DNA from: Pseudomonas cremoricolorata
GTDB taxonomy: Bacteria; Pseudomonadota; Gammaproteobacteria; Pseudomonadales; Pseudomonadaceae
DNA: 64,000 bases
Assembly (NCBI RefSeq): GCF_000759535.1
Contig: NZ_CP009455.1
Coordinates: forward strand, 3,348,001 to 3,412,000
Direction: 5' to 3'
Shown here: piece by piece, positions 1-11,120 of the stretch
Layout: every line of letters begins with the position of its first letter
Numbering within the stretch: position 1 is the first letter of the stretch
Position numbers and translations under genes: made by a program
The notes under the pieces: generated by a model
What the model saw: only the letters and a program-made list of their open reading frames with translations
Databases searched by the model: none
What the model was told of the DNA's origin: nothing

Positions 1-398
1 TTGTCCGCGCCAGAGAAGGGCCCGTATTTTTCCTTGAGTGCCGTCTCGAGTGTGTCGAGCGGCATGCGGCTGCCTTCCTTCAATGCTTGCGCGCGACCGA
101 TGAACCATACAGCCTTTGCATCGTTTTGCAGTGCCAGGAACTGGTCCACAGGGCCGCGGAAGTCCGTGAAGCCTGTGCCTTGGCTTTGTTCGTCGGTTAC
201 CGCGCTTACACCGGCTTCACTGCCGTCCTGCAACTTCAGGGGCGAGACCTTGTACTGGTCATTGATGTTGCTGATCGCCGCGGTGGCTTCGGCAAGAGTA
301 CTGCCCAACTTCACGCCTGAAACATCGTCTGCTGCCAAGGCTGGGATACAGACCAGCGCGGCGAGAAGTGCGGGAATAGGGGAGAGGTTGAAACGCAT
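1..398 (-). CDS. Secreted protein of unknown function, 3' end cut off by the window
   Basis: I do not recognise a family. The reading frame on the minus strand starts with ATG at 398 and runs off the left edge after about 132 codons. The first ~23 residues are a signal peptide: MRFN, a hydrophobic stretch rich in Leu and Ala, then a likely cleavage site at ALA-ADD. The mature part is hydrophilic and begins DDVSGVKLGSTLAEATAAI, a style common in periplasmic proteins of Pseudomonas. The opposite strand is also open across this region, but it lacks a plausible start and ribosome site, whereas the signal peptide supports the minus strand. Function cannot be inferred. Confidence 0.7.
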   Translation of the reverse strand, partial: MRFNLSPIPALLAALVCIPALAADDVSGVKLGSTLAEATAAISNINDQYKVSPLKLQDGSEAGVSAVTDEQSQGTGFTDFRGPVDQFLALQNDAKAVWFIGRAQALKEGSRMPLDTLETALKEKYGPFSGAD

Positions 399-796
399 CG
401 AATTGATCCTTGTGAATGAACTGCATAGCCCGAGGGTATGAGCATGGTTCCATGAGCCCCGCGCGGGCGGGCGACGCGGGAGAGTACCACGAATGGTCGG
501 CAGCGTTGGCAACGGCCGAATCGCGCCGTTTCGAGGTGCGGGCAGCGGTTAAGTTCCACGCGTGCGGCGAGGGTGGGCGAAGCTGACACGGTTCACGAAG
601 TTGGGACAGTGCTTGTGGAGGAGGGGCGATTCGAGGGAGGAATAAGCAAGAACGTTTAAATAACGGGGAAGGGTTAGTTAGTGTAAAAGTTATTGATGTG
701 CCTGTTTGACTTCATGCCCTTTATAGCAAAAGCCCGCCGGGTTGGGGGCGGGCTTTAGAGAGCTGTCCATCGCAATAAAGGCGTGCGCGCAATACA
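399..796. other. Intergenic region, no gene seen
   Basis: About 400 bases without a convincing gene. It must hold the promoter of the secreted protein at 1-398. A GC-rich inverted stretch lies near 455-480 and a hairpin at 729-756 (listed separately). The 600-700 part is AT-richer than its surroundings. Confidence 0.5.
729..756 (-). terminator. Probable terminator
   Basis: The arms AAAGCCCGCC (729-738) and GGCGGGCTTT (747-756) form a 10-bp hairpin with an 8-nt loop. It lies about 40 nt downstream of the small minus-strand ORF at 797-943, which fits termination of that transcript. The hairpin could work in either direction. Confidence 0.6.
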
Positions 797-943
797 TTAC
801 GGTTTGCGCCTGAGTACGGTACACACCCACTTGTGGTCGACCCGGCAGGGTGCACGAAGGAAGATGATATCGGCGATGCGCTTGAGGCCCTGTTTCTTCA
901 GTTTGGCGGCCAACTGTACGAGTGTATCGGCTTCGAATGTCAT
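797..943 (-). CDS. Small protein of unknown function, 48 aa
   Basis: The frame starts with ATG at 943, preceded by a good ribosome site (GAGGTGG, 6 nt before the start), and ends at a TAA at 797-799. The product is basic and contains a predicted amphipathic helix (LVQLAAKLKKQGLKRIAD), two cysteines and a basic tail (VLRRKP). A hairpin terminator follows within 40 nt, so ribosome site, frame and terminator make a consistent mini-gene. I do not recognise a family. Confidence 0.5.
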   Translation of the reverse strand: MTFEADTLVQLAAKLKKQGLKRIADIIFLRAPCRVDHKWVCTVLRRKP

Positions 944-1057
944 TACTACCACCTCATCAATAGAACTGCATACATAGTTCTTGACTGAGGCGTGTGGGCG
1001 GAGATTCAGTTTTTTTAAAATAATTTGCCGAACGGCGTAAATCGCTGATAAGACGGC

Positions 1058-1092
1058 AAAAAAAAGAAAACCCGCCGGGAGCGCGGCGGGTT
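1058..1092 (-). terminator. Rho-independent terminator of a minus-strand transcript
   Basis: Perfect 9-bp stem AACCCGCCG (1069-1077) and CGGCGGGTT (1084-1092). The A-rich run on its left (1058-1070) becomes a U-tract on the minus strand. No recognisable minus-strand gene lies just upstream of it, which raises the possibility of a small RNA (see findings). Confidence 0.7.
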
Positions 1093-1201
1093 AAACGATC
1101 AGAACGTACGAAGCAGTTTCAGAATGCCTAAGCAGATGTCAGCATTTCGTGAATATTCTGTCGCGTCGGCGTGATCGGTGTGGGGGGATTCTTTACGGAC
1201 G

Positions 1202-1226
1202 AAAAAAGCCCGCTGCGGGAGCGGGC
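1202..1226 (-). terminator. Rho-independent terminator of a minus-strand transcript
   Basis: Stem GCCCGCT (1208-1214) with AGCGGGC (1220-1226) and six A residues at 1202-1207, giving a U-tract on the minus strand. It lies about 110 nt upstream of the next minus-strand terminator. Confidence 0.65.
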
Positions 1227-1353
1227 CATAAGCGCTTGAAGGGAGCGCGGTCACCTTAACTCAGCGAGCATTAGCCGAGGATTAACAGCCCTCAGGATTG
1301 ACCTTGAAGGGAGTCAAGCCTTATACAGACGCAGCGCCGAATGGGAGTCCGCT

Positions 1354-1527
1354 ATGCACGATGATGACGAGTTGCACGAACCCGAACACGATCACCTGCT
1401 CGATCGTGAGTTTTTCGATGAGCAGTCCGCTGCCGAGCCAGAGGCAAGCAGCTTTGACGATGAAGGTGACGATGTCGACGAATACGAGGACGATGCCGCA
1501 GGTTGGCTTGATCAGCCCGACGACTGA
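1354..1527 (+). CDS. Highly acidic small protein, 57 aa, unknown function
   Basis: The frame starts with ATG at 1354, has GGGAG 7-11 nt upstream, and ends with TGA at 1525-1527. It encodes 57 residues, of which 16 are Asp and 10 are Glu, with one Arg and no Lys. Acidic clusters such as SSFDDEGDDVDEYEDD could mimic nucleic acid or bind cations, but no motif identifies a role. A hairpin with U-tract follows at 1580-1603. The other frames here are also open, but their products look like low-quality shadows. Only its own composition and ribosome site support it. Confidence 0.5.
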   Translation: MHDDDELHEPEHDHLLDREFFDEQSAAEPEASSFDDEGDDVDEYEDDAAGWLDQPDD

Positions 1528-1577
1528 AGCGCAGATTCATCGCGGTCCTGACGGTCAAGTACTGAGCATGCAGGCAT

Positions 1578-1604
1578 AAAAAAACGCCCACGAAGGGCGT
1601 TTTT
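1578..1604. terminator. Bidirectional terminator
   Basis: AAAAACGCCC and GGGCGTTTTT flank a short loop, with A and T runs on both sides. It lies between the small acidic ORF (plus strand) and tRNA-Leu (minus strand) and can serve both. Confidence 0.8.
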
Positions 1605-1616
1605 CAGTGATTCAGA

Positions 1617-1701
1617 TGGTACGAGTGGCGGGACTCGAACCCGCAAGGCTCACGCCGACAGATTTTAAGTCTGCTGTGTATACCAATTCCACCACACTCG
1701 C
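1617..1701 (-). tRNA. tRNA-Leu (anticodon UAA)
   Basis: On the minus strand the sequence folds as a class II tRNA with a long variable arm. The acceptor stem pairs GCGAGTG with CACTCGT. The anticodon loop is ACTTAAAATC with anticodon TAA, the T-arm is GGGTTCGAGTCCC, and CCA is encoded in the DNA at 1617-1619. It is 85 nt long and is followed on its own strand by the terminator at 1578-1604. Confidence 0.95.
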
Positions 1702-1906
1702 ACACTTGAATGGGTCTTGGGACCAGCGCGCTTGCAAGGAAGTGCATTGCATTCAAGCGCGCTTTATAACCTGTTGTTATAGTCGCGTCAACCCGGAAGG
1801 GTCATTCGCCTATATCGCTTGCAGCCCGACGCAACGCCATGGCCGATAAGCGCAGTTCGCTGATGCTCCACGTGATCGCGCAAGTTTCCTGACTGCGGGT
1901 CGCGTG

Positions 1907-2020
1907 CTACCGATGGCGAGTATGCCCCTCCAGGTTCTGGCAGATGGCATCGAGTTGCACCGCAGTGGACATCAGCTCGTCGCGCAAGCCGCGCAGGCGA
2001 TGGTTGGCGGTCATCATCAT
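1907..2020 (-). CDS. Possible very small ORF downstream of csrA
   Basis: A 37-residue frame starts with three consecutive ATG codons at 2020 and ends with TAG at 1907-1909, encoding MMMTANHRLRGLRDELMS and a short tail. In-frame GTG codons at 2035 and 2059 could lengthen it. It lies 75 nt after the csrA stop on the same strand. The helical, coding-like composition is the only support and no clear ribosome site is visible. The rest of the 1702-2094 interval shows nothing recognisable. Confidence 0.25.
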   Translation of the reverse strand: MMMTANHRLRGLRDELMSTAVQLDAICQNLEGHTRHR

Positions 2021-2094
2021 TCTTTGCTGAAGCACGGAAGTGCCATCGACGCTCTGCACAGGCAGCGCAATGCGAGCGATACGTCGCGAGATGC

Positions 2095-2292
2095 TTAGTG
2101 CTGGTCGTCGGATGTGTCAGGCGCCGGTTTTCCGGCCTGAATGCGATTGTAGATCTCTTCACGATGCACCTGAATATCTTTCGGGGCGTCGATGCCAATC
2201 CTTACCTGCATCCCTTTGACGCCCAGAATGGTGACCTTGATGTCGTCGTTGATGACGATGACTTCGCCAACCTTGCGGGTCAGTATCAGCAT
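2095..2292 (-). CDS. csrA: CsrA/RsmA-family translational regulator
   Basis: This 65-aa RNA-binding protein belongs to the CsrA/Rsm family, which forms a dimer that binds GGA motifs in mRNA leaders and blocks or alters translation. The typical N-terminus [10 protein letters not shown], the [17 protein letters not shown] core and VHREEIY motif are all present, and the length is normal. The ATG at 2292 follows AAGGAGAAATAC, itself a GGA-containing leader. It is not beside lysC/alaS, the usual context of RsmA, and its sequence ([14 protein letters not shown]) is closer to RsmE/RsmI-type paralogues, so the exact name is uncertain. The GacA gene in this same window sits in the pathway that titrates Rsm proteins through small RNAs, so the two are functionally linked. 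Confidence 0.93.
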   Translation of the reverse strand: MLILTRKVGEVIVINDDIKVTILGVKGMQVRIGIDAPKDIQVHREEIYNRIQAGKPAPDTSDDQH

Positions 2293-2545
2293 GTATTTCT
2301 CCTTGGTGGTGTCTAAAGCCAGCGGGCGATTGCCTCGAAATGAGGACCAGGCACTCTTCCTTCTAAGTAAGAGACGCCCCGATCGGAAGGGAATTCCACC
2401 GCAGAGACATTCTCTGGTGCATTGAACGCCTCGCTTGTCCGCACAGTCGTTCCAATCAACGTAGAAGACGTGTCGGGTGATTGCAGAATAGGGGCAATAG
2501 GCCGCTATGTGAAATTTCTCTGAATGATTGGGGATATTGGCCTTT

Positions 2546-3571
2546 TCAATCGACGACAACGGCCTGCTCCAACCCCTGCAGGAATTTCAGCAGGGCGACT
2601 TCCTCCATCTGCATGCCCTTGCGTTTGCGCGAACGCGGCATGGCTTCCAGATGACCCAGAATGAAGTGCTCGAGCACCGCGGGGTGGATATACGACTTGC
2701 GGCACACCGCAGGCGTATTGCCTAGACGCGAGGCGACTTGCTTGACGATATCGGCAACGTGGCGCTTGGCATGGGTTTCCGGCTGCCAGGCAAGCGGACG
2801 CAGTAGGCTCAGCGCCATGCTGCTGCCAGCCCAGGTGCGGTAATCCTTGGCCGTGAAATCGGCGCCGGTCAGCGCTTGCAGGTATTGGTTGACGTCGCTG
2901 GATCCGATTCGGTGACGTTCGCCGTCACTGTCCACGTACTGAAACAGTTCCTGGCCCGGCAATTCCTGACAGCGCTTGACCAGCCCGGCAAGGCGTCGAT
3001 CGCGCAGGGTGATGCTGTGCTGCACGCCGCGTTTGCCGCGAAACTCGAAGCGTACGGTGCTGCCCTTGACCTTGGCGTGACGATTGCGCAGCGTGGTCAG
3101 CCCGTAGGATTGGTTGTCTTTGAGATAGCGCTGGTTACCGACGCGGATCAGCGTGTGATCGATCAGCGTCACCACCAGCGCCAGTACCTTGTTTCGGTCG
3201 AGCCCAGGCCGGGTGAGGTCGCGTTCAACCGCCTTGCGCAGCGCAGGCAACGCTTCAGCGAAGGCCAGCATGCGCCCGTACTTATGGGCGTCACGCAGCT
3301 CACGCCACTCGGGGTGGTAGCGATATTGCTTGCGTCCCCGCGCATCGAGGCCAGTGGCCTGCAAATGGCCTTTTGGATCAACGCAAATCCACACCTGCGT
3401 ATAGGCAGGTGGAATCGCCAGCGCGGCGATGCGCTTTAAGGTGGGCTCGTCACTGATGCGATTGCCATCGGCATCGTGGTAAATGAAGCGGTCGCGCCAA
3501 CGTTTGCGGGTCAGCCCGGTGTGGCTGTCATCGACGTAGTGCAGTGACGCAGGCAGGGGGCAGTCGAGCAT
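2546..3571 (-). CDS. DNA topoisomerase IB (poxvirus type)
   Basis: This 341-aa enzyme relaxes supercoiled DNA by nicking one strand through a 3'-phosphotyrosine link. The N-terminal domain ([19 protein letters not shown], residues 11-29) and the central [22 protein letters not shown] (65-86) are characteristic of bacterial topoisomerase IB. Catalytic candidates are Arg143 (LIRVGNQRY), Arg245 (KDYRTWAGS) and the nucleophile Tyr294 (CRKSYIHP). Length is typical. I chose the ATG at 3571 because homology-like sequence begins there; the frame stays open further upstream but that part overlaps the modC end. The ribosome site is weak. The C-terminal tail is basic (RSRKRKG). Confidence 0.9.
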   Translation of the reverse strand: MLDCPLPASLHYVDDSHTGLTRKRWRDRFIYHDADGNRISDEPTLKRIAALAIPPAYTQVWICVDPKGHLQATGLDARGRKQYRYHPEWRELRDAHKYGRMLAFAEALPALRKAVERDLTRPGLDRNKVLALVVTLIDHTLIRVGNQRYLKDNQSYGLTTLRNRHAKVKGSTVRFEFRGKRGVQHSITLRDRRLAGLVKRCQELPGQELFQYVDSDGERHRIGSSDVNQYLQALTGADFTAKDYRTWAGSSMALSLLRPLAWQPETHAKRHVADIVKQVASRLGNTPAVCRKSYIHPAVLEHFILGHLEAMPRSRKRKGMQMEEVALLKFLQGLEQAVVVD

Positions 3572-3623
3572 GGCGGCGTCCAGTGGTGGGTTACACGGTG
3601 GACAGCACGCCGGTGCCGGATGC

Positions 3624-4715
3624 TCAGCCCAATATCGCCACCGACTTGATTTGCGCCCACAACGCCTGCCCGGGATGAATCTGCAACTGGTCGGCCGAAT
3701 AGCGCGTGATGCGCGCCAGCAACGCGCTGCCCGCCGCTTCCAGGGCAACCAGCACGTGGGCGGGGTTTTCTGCCGGTCGGCACTCGCGCACCCGCACGGC
3801 GATGCGGTTGAGAATGCTCGATGCACTGTTGGCATCCAGGCTCAGGCTGACATCGCGCGCCTGCACCTTGACCCGCAGGCGCGAGCCGATCGCCTGAGGC
3901 GGATGGGCGATGCGCAGCAGCGGCGCGTCGGTTCCGGGCAGACGCAGATCGAGCAACTGATACGTCGCGTCATGGCCGCTTACGACCCCTTCCAGAACCA
4001 CGCCTGCGTCCTCGCTCTGGCTGAGCGACAGATCGAGGCGCGCCAGCATGTCGGCGATAGGCCCGCTGGCCACGGCGCGACCCTGTTCGAGCAGCACCAG
4101 GTGATCGGCCAGGCGCGCCACTTCGTCCTGGCTGTGGCTGACATACACCAGTGGAATGTCCAGCTCGCGGTGCAGGCGTTCCAGGTAGGGCAGGATCTCG
4201 CGCTTGCGCGGTCCATCCAGTGCGGCCAGCGGCTCGTCCATCAACAGCAGACGCGGGCTGCTCAGCAAGGCACGGGCGATGCCTACCCGCTGCGCCTCGC
4301 CGCCGGAAAGAGTTGCCGGCTTGCGCGTCAGCAGGTGCCCGATACCGAGCAGTTCGCAGGCCTGGTCGAGACTCACCTTGCGCTGCTCGCGAGCGACCCG
4401 GCGCCAGCCGAACTCCAGGTTGTCCCGCACCGACAGGTGTGCAAACAGGCTGGCCTCCTGGAAGACGTAGCCAAGCGGGCGGCGGTGAGGGGGGATGAAA
4501 ATGCGCTGGGCGTCGTCCTGCCAGACTTCGCCATTGACTTCGACGCGGCCATCACTGGCCCGCTCGAGCCCTGCCAGGCAGCGCAGGCAGGTGGTCTTGC
4601 CTGATCCAGAATGACCGAACAAGGCGCTGATACCGCGTCCCGGCAGTTGCAGGTCGACGTCCAGGGTAAAGGTGTCGCGGCGCAGTTGTAGGCGCGCATG
4701 GATGCTCTGGCTCAT
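3624..4715 (-). CDS. modC: Molybdate ABC transporter ATP-binding protein ModC
   Basis: A 363-aa ATPase that powers molybdate import with ModB. It has Walker A GHSGSGKT (34-41), the ABC signature LSGGEAQR, Walker [13 protein letters not shown] and the switch His in YVSHSQDE, and a C-terminal TOBE/Mop-type molybdate-binding domain (about residues 290-363). The ATG at 4715 directly follows the modB stop (TGA at 4717-4719, TGACATG), so it is translationally coupled. It is the last gene of modABC. Confidence 0.96.
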   Translation of the reverse strand: MSQSIHARLQLRRDTFTLDVDLQLPGRGISALFGHSGSGKTTCLRCLAGLERASDGRVEVNGEVWQDDAQRIFIPPHRRPLGYVFQEASLFAHLSVRDNLEFGWRRVAREQRKVSLDQACELLGIGHLLTRKPATLSGGEAQRVGIARALLSSPRLLLMDEPLAALDGPRKREILPYLERLHRELDIPLVYVSHSQDEVARLADHLVLLEQGRAVASGPIADMLARLDLSLSQSEDAGVVLEGVVSGHDATYQLLDLRLPGTDAPLLRIAHPPQAIGSRLRVKVQARDVSLSLDANSASSILNRIAVRVRECRPAENPAHVLVALEAAGSALLARITRYSADQLQIHPGQALWAQIKSVAILG

Positions 4716-4716
4716 G

Positions 4717-5393
4717 TCAACTCCAGCCGGCTTTGTCGCGGCGGCCGGCATACAGCATCAGCAGCACGAGGAAGGAGAACACCAGCATGGCTCCGGCCAA
4801 CCAGTGTGCCTGGGCATATTCCATGGCCTCGACATGATCGAAGATCTGCACCGACACCACGCGGGTCTTGTCGGGGATATTGCCGCCGATCATCAGCACC
4901 ACGCCGAACTCACCCACGGTGTGGGCAAAGCCCAGAATGCTCGCGGTGATGAATCCAGGCCTGGCCAGCGGCAAGGCCACATGAATGAAACTGTCCCAGG
5001 GGCTTGCGCGCAAGGTGGCAGCGACTTCCAGTGGCCGTCGGCCTATGGCGCCGAAGGCATTCTGCAAGGGCTGCACCACGAACGGCAGGGAATAGACCAC
5101 TGAGCCGATCACCAGGCCGGTGAAGCTGAATACCACGCTGCCCAGACCCAGCGCTGCGGTGGTCTGGCCGATCAGCCCGTTGGGGCCCAGTGCCAGTAGC
5201 AGGTAGAAGCCGATCACCGTGGGCGGTAGCACCAATGGCAAAGCCACCACCGCGCCGATCGGCCCGCGCCACCAGGAGCGCGTGCGCGCCAGCCACCACG
5301 CCAGAGGCGTGCCGACCAGCAGCAGGATCAGCGTGGTGACGCTGGCCAGTTTCAGGGTCAGCCAGATGGCGCCCAGGTCACTGGCGTCGAACA

Positions 5394-5394
<1 letters not shown>
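4717..5394 (-). CDS. modB: Molybdate ABC transporter permease ModB
   Basis: A 225-aa inner-membrane permease with about five transmembrane segments. The conserved cytoplasmic EAA-type loop is [25 protein letters not shown], and [16 protein letters not shown] is typical of ModB. The ATG (5392-5394) overlaps the modA stop codon by one base, consistent with an operon modA-modB-modC on the minus strand. Confidence 0.96.
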
Positions 5395-7333
<1,939 letters not shown>

Positions 7334-7364
7334 GGCGACTCCTGCTCACGTCATAAATGAAGGG

Positions 7365-7535
7365 TTACAGCGCTTTGCTCACCTGAATGTCGCTGACGTT
7401 CGCCACATCTTCGCCATGGATCTTGCGCAGCGCCTCCAGAGCCTGGGCCTCGGAGGCGTCGCTCATCACAGCGAAGTCCCAGCGGCGTTCACCGTCGAGC
7501 TTGTACTTGATCACGTATTTCACGTTCTGGGTCAT
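7365..7535 (-). CDS. Small conserved-looking protein, 56 aa, unknown function
   Basis: The frame runs from ATG at 7535 to TAA at 7365-7367 and encodes MTQNVKYVIKYKLDGERRWD and a helical C-terminal half (SEAQALEALRKIHGED). It begins 6 nt after the DUF1883 gene on the same strand, so the two form an operon. The strand-helix layout resembles a small ferredoxin-like fold, but I cannot name a family. Confidence 0.75.
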   Translation of the reverse strand: MTQNVKYVIKYKLDGERRWDFAVMSDASEAQALEALRKIHGEDVANVSDIQVSKAL

Positions 7536-7541
7536 GGCGGC

Positions 7542-7844
7542 TTATCTCAATGAGGACGACGAGCGTCGAATGATCTTGATCTTGTGGGTGAACGTCGGTT
7601 TGCGCGTGACCGAAATCGCCCGCGCGGTGACGGTATCGAGGGTGATGTTCCAGAAGCCGGTGCTGGGCACGGTGATCTTCGCCGGAAACTTGTCGAATGC
7701 GCCGCCGTGATAGGTGTGCCGGCCGCCGTTCTTGAAGCTGCGGAAGTTGGCGTCGTTCATCAGACGGATGTTGCACGGCTGGGAAGACTCGATGACGACG
7801 ATATCGTCTTCATTCAAGTGTTCACGCTGGTGGACGAATTTCAT
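7542..7844 (-). CDS. DUF1883 family protein
   Basis: A 100-aa protein whose sequence MKFVHQREHLNEDDIVVIE, CNIRLMNDANFRSFKNG and the YHGGAF block match my recollection of the DUF1883 family, a beta-rich domain of unknown function also found fused to TIR domains in other bacteria. Here it stands alone. It is followed after 6 nt by the small ORF at 7365-7535, suggesting they are co-expressed. The Ser/Arg-rich C-terminus is variable. Confidence 0.8.
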   Translation of the reverse strand: MKFVHQREHLNEDDIVVIESSQPCNIRLMNDANFRSFKNGGRHTYHGGAFDKFPAKITVPSTGFWNITLDTVTARAISVTRKPTFTHKIKIIRRSSSSLR

Positions 7845-8005
7845 GTGTTGCTCCGCACGTTCACGATCTACAAAGGCGCGACTTTATCACGTTGTTGCCA
7901 GGCGAGCCGCGCTGCCCTGCGTGGGCCAGGCAATTTGAAAACCTTGGGGAGCAAAATCGCTGACCGACGGTCAATAGCTTCTTTGCAACTGCGCAGGATC
8001 AGCCG

Positions 8006-8365
8006 ATGAAATGGTGTATAGCAGCTCTGGCGGTGGTGCTTGGTGGATGCGCGAGCGTATCCGACCTTGAACAGTCCCATGAAACCATGGATGTCATTTC
8101 AGGCAAGTCGCCGCGCGAGTACGCTGATTGCGTCAAAGCGCAATTGGCCAAGAGCCGCGGTGAGCTGCAGGAGGAGCAGCATGGCGATGGCCTGCGCCTG
8201 ATCGTGCCGCAGAAGTTGCCTGCAGGTTCCACCCCGGCGGCGCTGGTGGATATCCAGAAACGCAGCAACGGCAGCGCCATCAAGGTGCATGAGCGGCTGA
8301 GCAACTTCCCTTTGCGTCCAGGTGATGTACGCAGCGCCGCCACCGAGTGCATTTCCGGGTCGTGA
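8006..8365 (+). CDS. Small lipoprotein of unknown function
   Basis: A 119-aa protein with a short lipoprotein signal MKWCIAALAVVLGGCAS whose lipobox LGGC places the lipidated Cys at 15. The mature part is hydrophilic and contains SPREYADCVKAQL and RSAATECISG, giving two further cysteines that may form a disulfide. It is probably anchored in a membrane facing the periplasm. It is alone on the plus strand between divergent DUF1883 and galU. Confidence 0.8.
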   Translation: MKWCIAALAVVLGGCASVSDLEQSHETMDVISGKSPREYADCVKAQLAKSRGELQEEQHGDGLRLIVPQKLPAGSTPAALVDIQKRSNGSAIKVHERLSNFPLRPGDVRSAATECISGS

Positions 8366-8536
8366 TGCGCGTGGCGACGGGTTTGAAATATCCCCGCCCC
8401 GGGTGGGGTTGAACTATACCTTCCGATGACTCTCTACCTAGGCGTCAAGCGACATCGGGCGGGGCATTGTAAGCTGAGTGCCGCCTGATTAGACTTCGCC
8501 AAGTGCCAAACGGCCATACCCTCGTTAAGGATGTTT

Positions 8537-9376
8537 ATGATCAAGAAATGCTTGTTCCCGGCCGCCGGTTACGGCACCCGCTTCCTGCCCGCTACCAAAG
8601 CCATGCCCAAGGAAATGCTGCCGGTGGTGAACAAGCCGCTGATCCAGTACGGCGTCGAAGAAGCCCTGGATGCCGGCCTGAGCGAGATTTCCATCGTCAC
8701 CGGTCGCGGCAAACGCGCCCTGGAAGATCACTTCGACATCAGCTACGAGCTGGAAAACCAGATCAAGGGCACCGACAAGGAAAAATACCTGGTCGGCATC
8801 CGTCGTCTGCTCGATGAGTGTTCGTTCTCGTACACCCGCCAGACTGAAATGAAAGGCCTGGGCCACGCCATCCTCACCGGTCGCCCGCTGATCGGCGACG
8901 AACCCTTTGCCGTCGTGCTGGCGGACGACCTGTGCGTCAACCCCGAGGGTGACGGCGTGCTAACCCAGATGGTCAAGCTGTACAACCAGTTCCGCTGCTC
9001 GATCGTTGCCATTCAGGAAGTCGACCCGCAGGAAACCAACAAGTACGGCGTGATCGCCGGCGACATGATTCGTGACGACATCTACCGCGTCACCAACATG
9101 GTGGAAAAGCCCAAGCCGGAAGATGCGCCGTCCAACCTGGCGATCATCGGTCGCTACATCCTCACCCCGGACATCTTCGACATCATCAAGAACACCGAGC
9201 CGGGCAAAGGCGGCGAAGTGCAGATCACCGATGCACTGATGCAGCAGGCCCAGAATGGCTGCGTGATCGCCTACAAGTTCAAAGGCAAGCGCTTTGACTG
9301 CGGTGGCGCAGAAGGTTACATCGACGCGACCAACTTCTGCTTCGAGAACTACTACAAGTCTGGCAAGGCTTACTGA
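8537..9376 (+). CDS. galU: UTP-glucose-1-phosphate uridylyltransferase GalU
   Basis: A 279-aa enzyme making UDP-glucose from UTP and glucose-1-phosphate for LPS and exopolysaccharide synthesis. The nucleotide-binding start KKCLFPAAGYGTRFLPATK and the substrate motif VEKPKPEDAPSNLAIIGRY are diagnostic. Two ATG codons lie in frame (8531 and 8537). I chose 8537 because AAGGA at 8527-8531 is correctly spaced for it and overlaps the first ATG. A REP pair follows the gene. Confidence 0.96.
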   Translation: MIKKCLFPAAGYGTRFLPATKAMPKEMLPVVNKPLIQYGVEEALDAGLSEISIVTGRGKRALEDHFDISYELENQIKGTDKEKYLVGIRRLLDECSFSYTRQTEMKGLGHAILTGRPLIGDEPFAVVLADDLCVNPEGDGVLTQMVKLYNQFRCSIVAIQEVDPQETNKYGVIAGDMIRDDIYRVTNMVEKPKPEDAPSNLAIIGRYILTPDIFDIIKNTEPGKGGEVQITDALMQQAQNGCVIAYKFKGKRFDCGGAEGYIDATNFCFENYYKSGKAY

Positions 9377-9402
9377 GTCGATTGTCGGGCGCGCAACATT
9401 GA

Positions 9403-9507
9403 TTGGGGCTGCTTGGCAGCCCGTCGCGGCTCAAGCCGCCCCTACAGGGATACGCGATTGTCTGTAGGAGCGGCCTCAGCCGCGATGGGCCGCCTGGCGG
9501 CCCCAAC
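9403..9507. repeat. Inverted pair of REP elements
   Basis: Two REP-like units face each other. One contains TCGCGGCTCAAGCCGCCCCT and ends in CTACAG (about 9424-9448); the other is its inverse, starting CTGTAGGAGCGG and ending in CCGCGAT (about 9462-9485). Each is flanked by a GGGGC-type outer arm, so the whole 105-bp block can fold into a long hairpin. This matches the abundant REP family of P. putida-type genomes and lies, as usual, in an intergenic space. Confidence 0.85.
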
Positions 9508-9559
9508 TGCTTAGCTAGCGACATGCACCCTCCGGGTCGCTTATTTGGGAGTGTGAATT

Positions 9560-10915
9560 GTGGCCTACGATTTTGATCTGTTCGTAATTGGTGCCGGTTC
9601 CGGTGGTGTGCGCGCCGCTCGGTTCGCGGCAGGGTTTGGCGCCAAGGTGGCGGTTGCCGAAAGCCGTTACCTGGGCGGGACCTGCGTCAACGTTGGCTGT
9701 GTGCCGAAGAAATTGCTGGTGTACGGCGCCCACGTCGCCGATGAGCTCGAACAGGCACGCGGCTTTGGCTGGAGCCTGGAAGAGGGGCATTTCGACTGGG
9801 GCACCCTGATCGCCAACAAGGACCGTGAAATCCAGCGCCTCAATGGCATCTATCGCAAGCTGCTGGTCGACAGTGGGGTCACCCTGCTGCAGGGCCATGC
9901 GCGTATCACGGGCGCCAATGAGGTGGAAGTCGAAGGGCAGCGCTACAGCGCCGAGCGTATCCTCATCGCTGTCGGTGGCTGGCCGCAGGTGCCGGACATT
10001 CCCGGCAAGGAACTGGCCATCACCTCCAACGAAGCCTTCTACCTCAAGCAGTTGCCGCGGCGCATGCTGGTGGTCGGGGGTGGTTACATTGCCGTCGAGT
10101 TCGCCGGCATCTTCCAGGGGCTGGGCAGCGCAACGACCTTGCTGTATCGCGGCGACCTGTTCCTGCGCGGCTTCGACGGCTCGGTACGCGAGCACCTCAA
10201 GGAAGAACTGGAAAAACGCGGCCTCGATTTGCAGTTCAACAGCGACATCAGGCGCATCGAAAAGCTCGACGATGGCAGCCTCAAGGCCACCCTCAAGGAT
10301 GGAGGCGAACTGATCACCGATTGCGTGTTCTACGCCACCGGCAGACGCCCTATGCTCGATGACCTCGGCCTGGAGCACACCGGTGTCGAGTTGGACGAGC
10401 GTGGCTTCATCAAGGTCGACGAGCACTACCAGACCACCGAATCGTCGATCCTGGCCATCGGTGATGTCATTGGCCGGGTGCAACTCACGCCCGTGGCACT
10501 GGCCGAAGGGATGGCCGTGGCGCGCAGGCTGTTCAAGCCTGAGCAGTTCCGCCCGGTGGACTATCAGAACATCCCCACCGCGGTGTTCAGCCAGCCGCCC
10601 ATCGGCACCGTCGGCCTCACCGAAGAGCAAGCGCGCGACAACGGCCACTCGGTGAAGATCTTCGAAAGCCGTTTCCGGCCGATGAAGCTGACCCTGACCG
10701 ACATTCAGGAGAAGACCCTGATGAAGCTGGTGGTCGACGCCGACAACGATCGCGTGCTGGGGTGCCACATGGTCGGACCGGACGCCGGCGAGATCATCCA
10801 GGGCCTTGGCGTTGCGCTGAAAGCGGGCGCCACCAAGCAACAGTTCGACGAGACCATTGGCGTGCATCCCACCTCAGCCGAAGAGTTCGTCACCCTGCGT
10901 ACCCCCACCCGCTGA
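9560..10915 (+). CDS. gor: Glutathione-disulfide reductase
   Basis: A 451-aa FAD enzyme that reduces glutathione disulfide with NADPH. It has the FAD fold [11 protein letters not shown] (11-21), the redox pair Cys42 and Cys47 in [13 protein letters not shown], a second nucleotide fold [11 protein letters not shown] and the C-terminal GVHPTSAEE that supplies the catalytic His of the partner subunit. The start is GTG at 9560 with GGGAG 8 nt upstream. It lies near ahpC-ahpF, making a small oxidative-stress neighbourhood. Confidence 0.95.
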   Translation: MAYDFDLFVIGAGSGGVRAARFAAGFGAKVAVAESRYLGGTCVNVGCVPKKLLVYGAHVADELEQARGFGWSLEEGHFDWGTLIANKDREIQRLNGIYRKLLVDSGVTLLQGHARITGANEVEVEGQRYSAERILIAVGGWPQVPDIPGKELAITSNEAFYLKQLPRRMLVVGGGYIAVEFAGIFQGLGSATTLLYRGDLFLRGFDGSVREHLKEELEKRGLDLQFNSDIRRIEKLDDGSLKATLKDGGELITDCVFYATGRRPMLDDLGLEHTGVELDERGFIKVDEHYQTTESSILAIGDVIGRVQLTPVALAEGMAVARRLFKPEQFRPVDYQNIPTAVFSQPPIGTVGLTEEQARDNGHSVKIFESRFRPMKLTLTDIQEKTLMKLVVDADNDRVLGCHMVGPDAGEIIQGLGVALKAGATKQQFDETIGVHPTSAEEFVTLRTPTR

Positions 10916-11120
10916 CCCTGCGCTCAGCAGTGGCAGGCCGTGCTGAGCTGGCATAGCCTGCCGCCCCTTATACCCGCGCTCATCGTCATCGCTTCTATCT
11001 AATAGCCGCTTTATAGCGAAAACCAATTGCGCGCATCAGCTTTGCCAATGAGCGTTCTGCACCTGCCTTGGATAGGATTCCCTCCGTCAACTGATTTCAA
11101 CTCATCCGAGGAAACCTCTA

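Noticed and set aside
1..441. Plus-strand open frame at the left edge
   Set aside because: The minus strand encodes a clear signal peptide and has the better start; the plus frame has no recognisable features.
2546..3835. Longer topoisomerase start at 3835
   Set aside because: The additional N-terminal part is Arg/Cys/Pro-rich shadow sequence overlapping modC.
9515..10867. 450-codon open frame on the minus strand
   Set aside because: It is fully antisense to glutathione reductase, and its length is a by-product of high GC; no motifs.
10989..11030. OxyR site upstream of ahpC
   Set aside because: ATAG/CTAT-like pieces exist, but the two best half-sites are about 10 bp apart instead of 7, so I did not list it as a site.
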